Part shown: one piece after another, positions 60,898 through 64,000 of the stretch
Position numbering within the stretch: position 1 is the stretch's first letter
Layout of the letters: each line of letters begins with the position of its first letter
Assembly (NCBI RefSeq): GCF_002814095.1
Contig: NZ_CP021913.1
Location: 4,036,501-4,100,500, forward strand
Reading direction: 5' to 3'
Origin: Sagittula sp. P11
GTDB taxonomy: Bacteria; Pseudomonadota; Alphaproteobacteria; Rhodobacterales; Rhodobacteraceae
Length of the DNA: 64,000 nt
The notes under the pieces: model-generated
What the model saw: only the letters and a program-made list of their open reading frames with translations
Told to the model about the DNA's origin: nothing
Database searches by the model: none
Translations under genes and position numbers: made by a program

Positions 60898-61116
60898 GAC
60901 ATTCGCCTCCTCAAGCCAGCAGTGCGTTCCAGTCGGTTCCTTAGCGCCCCCCTGAACTGCAGGGTTGGGATCGGTTCCGAAAGTCCGGCTCACGTAAGGG
61001 GTGAGGGCGCGACGATCAAGTATTAATTCTGCGGGTGCGAGAGATTATGCCGGCGGGCGGGAGTGATGCCCGCCGGCGGCCCCGGAGCGAGGGGTCCGGG
61101 GCTTTGTCTGGCAGGG

Positions 61117-61341
61117 TTACTGCCAGAACCTGCGGTTGGCTTCGTGCCGCGCGGTCAGCGCGTCGATTCCCACGTCCTTCAGCATATGGGCGTCGAGGTC
61201 GGCGAGCGCCTGTCGCGTGCGCCGCTTTTCAGCCCATTTCGCCGAGGCGACCGCAACACGCAGCGCAATGCTTGCCACCAGCGGGAGCGGGCGGCTCGTC
61301 TCGAGGTAGGTCAGTGCTTCACGCGTGACGATCTGTGCCAT
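61117..61341 (-). CDS. DUF1127 small protein
   Basis: A 74-residue protein whose C-terminal half carries the DUF1127 arginine/aspartate pattern (RRTRQALADLDAHMLKDVGIDALTARHEANRRFW). Small DUF1127 proteins in alphaproteobacteria affect RNA processing and phosphate or stress physiology. AAAGGA precedes ATG 61341. Divergent from the MocR-type gene and downstream of its palindromic operator. Confidence 0.85.
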   Translation of the reverse strand: MAQIVTREALTYLETSRPLPLVASIALRVAVASAKWAEKRRTRQALADLDAHMLKDVGIDALTARHEANRRFWQ

Positions 61342-61355
61342 GGGAAATCCTTTCA

Positions 61356-61403
61356 ATTGTATTGACACAAAGTACCTGTATTCGGTACCTTGATTGATAC
61401 AAT
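61356..61403. promoter_or_regulatory. Nested palindromic operator
   Basis: ATTGTAT (61356-61362) and ATACAAT (61397-61403) flank inner arms GTACC (61372-61376) and GGTAC (61384-61388). Both pairs are centred at about 61380, and the arms together form an imperfect inverted repeat of about 20 bases with a 7-base spacer. It fills the gap between DUF1127 and the MocR gene. Confidence 0.75.
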
Positions 61404-61435
61404 GTGTTCTGGAGAGGGTCGAGCCAATTATTGTG

Positions 61436-62827
61436 ATGGATACAATTTCGAAACTCTATGAGTCGCAGCAGGCGGGGCCCAAGTATCGCGCCGTCGCGGA
61501 CGCCCTGAAGCAGGCGATTGCGCAGGGCGACCTGGGAGTCGGCGACCGCTTGCCCCCGGTGCGCGAACTCGCCTGGCATCTGAAGATCACCCCCGGCACG
61601 GTCGCCCGCGCCTACACCATCCTGACCGACGACGGCCTGGTGGTGGCAGAGGTCGGGCGCGGCACCTACGTGGCCGACCGAAAGCGGCCGCCTACACCGG
61701 GGCCGCTGCTGAGTTTCGACGAGACGACGCTAGACAATATCAACCTGTACTTCTCGCGCCCGCCGGACGTGGGGCAGGTGGCCCTGATCAGCGACGGCAT
61801 GCGGCGACTGGCCGACACGCCGCGCCGTTCACTGATGGACTACCCCTCCGCCGAGGCCTACGCGCCCGCCCGCAGGGCCGTGCTGCGCTGGCTGTCCGAT
61901 GCGGTGCTGGGGCCGGCGGACGAAGACCAGGTCGTCCTGTCGCACGGCGGTCAGTCCGGCGTGTCACTGGTCTTGCAGTCCGTGCTGAAGAGGCCGTCGC
62001 CGGTCGTGCTGGTGGAGGAGGTCTTCTACCCCGGTTTCCGCCGCGCGGCGCAGCTGGCACGGGCGGAAATTGTGCCGGTGCCGATGGATGCGCACGGATT
62101 GATCCCCGCTGCGCTCGATGAATTGTGCCAGAAACATGAGGCGCAGGTGCTTTGTACCAGTGCCGAGGTGCACAATCCCACCGGATTGTTCACTCCGCCC
62201 GAGCGCAGGGACGAGATCGCGAAGGTCGCCGCCCGGCACGGGCTGAACGTGCTGGAGGACGACTGCTACCGTCTGGGACCGTCGCGGGCGCCAACCTACC
62301 GCGTGCTGCTGCCGGATCTCGGCTGGTACGTGAACTCCCTGTCGAAGACGCTGGCGCCCAGTCTCAGGATCGGTTTCGTGGTGGCCCCGGCGGCGCAGGC
62401 GCGCCGCTTGCGGCAGACGGCGGAACACGGCTTCTTCGGGCTGTCTGAACCGCTGGCCATGCTGGTGGAGGACCTGCTCCAGCGGGAGGAAACCTACGAG
62501 GTCACGACCCGCGCCCGGGAGGAGATTGCCCGTTACGTGCGTGCCGCGGTCAACATCCTCGGGCGATACGATCTGACTTGGAACGAACAGGTGCCGTTCC
62601 TCTGGCTGAGATTGCCGCAGGGCTGGCGCGCGGGATCCTTCGCGCAGGCGGCCGAGGCGCAGGGCGTGCGCATCCGCGCCGCAGAGGAGTTCGTGACCCG
62701 CGACGGACGGGTGCCCCACGCGGTGCGGATCGGTGTGAACGCGCAGCTGTCGCTGAAGACCTTTGAAACGGCAATCGCGCGGCTGCGGGACATGCTGGAC
62801 AACCCGCCGGAACGGATGACGGTATGA
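61436..62827 (+). CDS. MocR/GntR-type aminotransferase-fold regulator
   Basis: A 463-residue MocR protein: an N-terminal GntR winged helix (LPPVRELAWHLKITPGTVARAYTIL) fused to a fold-type I aminotransferase domain. The PLP lysine is in NSLSKTLAPSLRIGF, and the substrate-binding arginine is near the end (VRIGVNAQ). Such proteins sense an amine, amino acid or vitamin and switch transcription of a neighbouring gene. The nested palindrome just upstream is the likely target. ATG 61436 is chosen although its SD is weak; ATG 61394 would overlap the palindrome. Confidence 0.87.
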   Translation: MDTISKLYESQQAGPKYRAVADALKQAIAQGDLGVGDRLPPVRELAWHLKITPGTVARAYTILTDDGLVVAEVGRGTYVADRKRPPTPGPLLSFDETTLDNINLYFSRPPDVGQVALISDGMRRLADTPRRSLMDYPSAEAYAPARRAVLRWLSDAVLGPADEDQVVLSHGGQSGVSLVLQSVLKRPSPVVLVEEVFYPGFRRAAQLARAEIVPVPMDAHGLIPAALDELCQKHEAQVLCTSAEVHNPTGLFTPPERRDEIAKVAARHGLNVLEDDCYRLGPSRAPTYRVLLPDLGWYVNSLSKTLAPSLRIGFVVAPAAQARRLRQTAEHGFFGLSEPLAMLVEDLLQREETYEVTTRAREEIARYVRAAVNILGRYDLTWNEQVPFLWLRLPQGWRAGSFAQAAEAQGVRIRAAEEFVTRDGRVPHAVRIGVNAQLSLKTFETAIARLRDMLDNPPERMTV

Positions 62828-63357
62828 CTTGGGCCAGGGAACTGCCGGCCCGCATGCTGGGTGCGACGCTTGACCTGCGCCCGCTGGTCGAGGCCGATCG
62901 CGAACCGTTGTTCCAGGCGGCCTCCGATCCGGGGATCTGGGCGGGTCATCCAACCAGCAACCGGCATGAGCGCGCGGCCTTCACCACATACTTCGACCAT
63001 CTGCTGACCTCTGGCGGCTCCGTCACCGTACGCAGGCGCGACGGCGGGCAGGTCATCGGCTGTTCACGTTTCTACGAACCGCCGGAAACACCCGGAGGGA
63101 TCGCCATCGGATCGACCTTCCTTGTTCGCGAGGCATGGGGTGGGGCGGTGAACCGCGAACTGAAGGCGCTGATGCTCGGATGGGCCTTTGAAAGGCACGA
63201 CCACGTGTGGCTGCATATCGACCCGGAAAACCTGCGATCCCAGCGCGCGACGGCCAAACTGGGCGCGCGTCTTGTGACCACGGCAGAGCTTGTGATGGCG
63301 GGCAGGCGGGGTCATCGGCAATGCTGGCGGCTCGATCGGGACGATTTTGTGGGGTAA
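62824..63357 (+). CDS. GNAT acetyltransferase, RimJ/RimL-like
   Basis: A 177-residue acetyltransferase translationally coupled to the MocR gene (ATGA). The family pattern is seen in LRPLVEADREPLFQAASDP, the cofactor region around FLVREAWGGAVNRELKALMLGWAFE, and ENLRSQRATAKLGARLV. Because it is coupled to the regulator it may acetylate the ligand the MocR protein senses, which is an inference. Confidence 0.85.
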   Translation: MTWARELPARMLGATLDLRPLVEADREPLFQAASDPGIWAGHPTSNRHERAAFTTYFDHLLTSGGSVTVRRRDGGQVIGCSRFYEPPETPGGIAIGSTFLVREAWGGAVNRELKALMLGWAFERHDHVWLHIDPENLRSQRATAKLGARLVTTAELVMAGRRGHRQCWRLDRDDFVG

Positions 63358-63414
63358 AATGATACCATAATTTCAAGTCATTGATTTTGCTTCTTAAATT
63401 TGGATAAAGCGCGC

Positions 63415-63443
63415 TTGACGCGACCTGGGGGCGGCTTTATGAA
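63415..63443 (+). promoter_or_regulatory. Promoter of rplM-rpsI
   Basis: TTGACG and TATGAA with a 17-base spacer, ~65 bases before the rplM ATG; a good vegetative promoter for this group. Confidence 0.7.
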
Positions 63444-63459
63444 CCGTCCATCGAATTTC

Positions 63460-63481
63460 GGGCCGGGGGTGACCTCGGCCC
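63460..63481 (+). promoter_or_regulatory. Leader hairpin of rplM
   Basis: GGGCCG and CGGCCC close a short hairpin in the 5' untranslated region, 25 bases before the start codon. It could be the ribosomal-protein autoregulation site, but no known leader family was recognised. Confidence 0.5.
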
Positions 63482-63506
63482 TTCTCTATCGAAACGGACG
63501 ACACAC

Positions 63507-63965
63507 ATGAAAACCTTCTCTGCAACTCCGGCAGACATCGACAAGAAGTGGATCGTGATCGACGCCGAAGGCATCGTTCTCGGCCGCCTCGCTGCGATCG
63601 TCGCCACACGGCTGCGCGGCAAGCACAAGCCGTCCTTCACCCCCCACATGGACATGGGTGACAACGTCATCATCGTGAACGCCGACAAGGTCCAGCTGAC
63701 CGGCAAGAAGCGCGAAGAGAACTTCTACTGGCACACCGGCCACCCGGGCGGCATCAAGTCCCGCACGAAGGCGCAGATCCTCGAGGGAGCACACCCCGAG
63801 CGCGTGGTGCTCCAGGCCGTCAAGCGCATGCTTCCGGGCAACCGCCTGTCGCGCCAGCTGCTGACCAACCTGCGCATCTACGCAGGCGCGGAGCACCCGC
63901 ACGATGCCCAGAACCCCGAAGTTCTGGACGTCAAGACCAAGAACTCCAAGAACACCCGGGTGTAA
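63507..63965 (+). CDS. rplM: Ribosomal protein L13
   Basis: A 152-residue L13. [15 protein letters not shown] opens the protein, and [25 protein letters not shown] and [17 protein letters not shown] are the family core. It is normally co-transcribed with rpsI, which begins 2 bases after its stop here. Confidence 0.97.
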   Translation: MKTFSATPADIDKKWIVIDAEGIVLGRLAAIVATRLRGKHKPSFTPHMDMGDNVIIVNADKVQLTGKKREENFYWHTGHPGGIKSRTKAQILEGAHPERVVLQAVKRMLPGNRLSRQLLTNLRIYAGAEHPHDAQNPEVLDVKTKNSKNTRV

Positions 63966-63967
63966 TC

Positions 63968-64000
63968 ATGGCTGAACAGATCAACTCTCTTGATGACCTC
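63968..64000 (+). CDS. rpsI: Ribosomal protein S9, 5' end
   Basis: Only the first 11 codons are in the window (MAEQINSLDDL), matching the N-terminus of alphaproteobacterial S9 and following rplM as usual. Confidence 0.9.
   Translation, partial: MAEQINSLDDL

Noticed and set aside
60898-61116. A possible SAM-sensing riboswitch upstream of speD.
   Set aside because: Only short hairpins (around 60950-60964 and 61048-61100) are present; no known SAM riboswitch pattern could be recognised by eye.

Overview
The window reads as a chromosomal segment of a marine-type alphaproteobacterium of the order Rhodobacterales (Roseobacter group). The evidence is the high G+C content, the sciP-ctrA pair, the gene order cysG / DUF2849 / nitrite-sulfite reductase / cysH / DUF934 / fpr, a DksA with a single cysteine, a complete dctBD-dctPQM TRAP locus, TrmFO, GluQRS, and a LexA-type box of the alphaproteobacterial GTTC-N7-GTTC form. 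Nothing in it looks like a prophage, a CRISPR array or an insertion sequence. It is mostly core genome with small lineage-specific genes between.

Layout. 1-600: 3' end of an RTX calcium-binding secreted protein. 0.7-8 kb: a CoxE-like VWA protein and a MoxR ATPase, normally partners but here 5 kb apart, with a DUF2927 lipoprotein, two GNAT acetyltransferases, an AEC permease and small membrane proteins between them. 8.3-14 kb: dksA, an FAD monooxygenase, an XdhC plus molybdopterin-binding pair, and a BCCT osmolyte transporter. 14.2-16.6 kb: infC with a non-canonical AUA start, divergent from a 546-residue acidic alanine-repeat membrane protein. 16.7-23 kb: the assimilatory sulfur operon and a divergent Lrp/AsnC regulator with an Lrp-like box in the shared promoter. 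23-31 kb: a cytochrome P450, then the C4-dicarboxylate sensor/regulator dctBD and the transporter dctPQM with paired upstream palindromes. 31-40 kb: tpiA, a 2OG-Fe(II) oxygenase, iron-sulfur assembly proteins (ErpA-like, SufT-like), MscS, a RimK-protease fusion and a membrane LytTR regulator. 40.2-40.6 kb: two identical tRNA-Asp genes. 40.8-46.8 kb: cell envelope genes (DUF882, L,D-transpeptidase, lpxD, a special acyl carrier protein and ketosynthase) and a DUF892 protein. 47-54 kb: mnmA, sciP, ctrA, ligA, recG, and a 40-residue membrane peptide gene behind a perfect LexA box. 54-64 kb: a NifU-like scaffold, hisI, gluQRS, trmFO, fatty-acid/CoA genes, speDE, a MocR-type regulator with a large palindromic operator, and rplM-rpsI.

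How it fits together. CysG makes siroheme for the NirA-like reductase, CysH reduces activated sulfate, and Fpr probably supplies electrons. DctB-DctD controls DctPQM. SciP antagonises CtrA, and a near-consensus CtrA box sits in the ctrA promoter. GluQRS modifies tRNA-Asp, which is encoded twice here. The points most worth follow-up are the LexA-boxed micropeptide after recG, the alanine-repeat protein, the DctD that lacks its sigma-54 contact motif, and a dispersed intergenic repeat present in five copies, one of which encodes the N-terminus of CysH.
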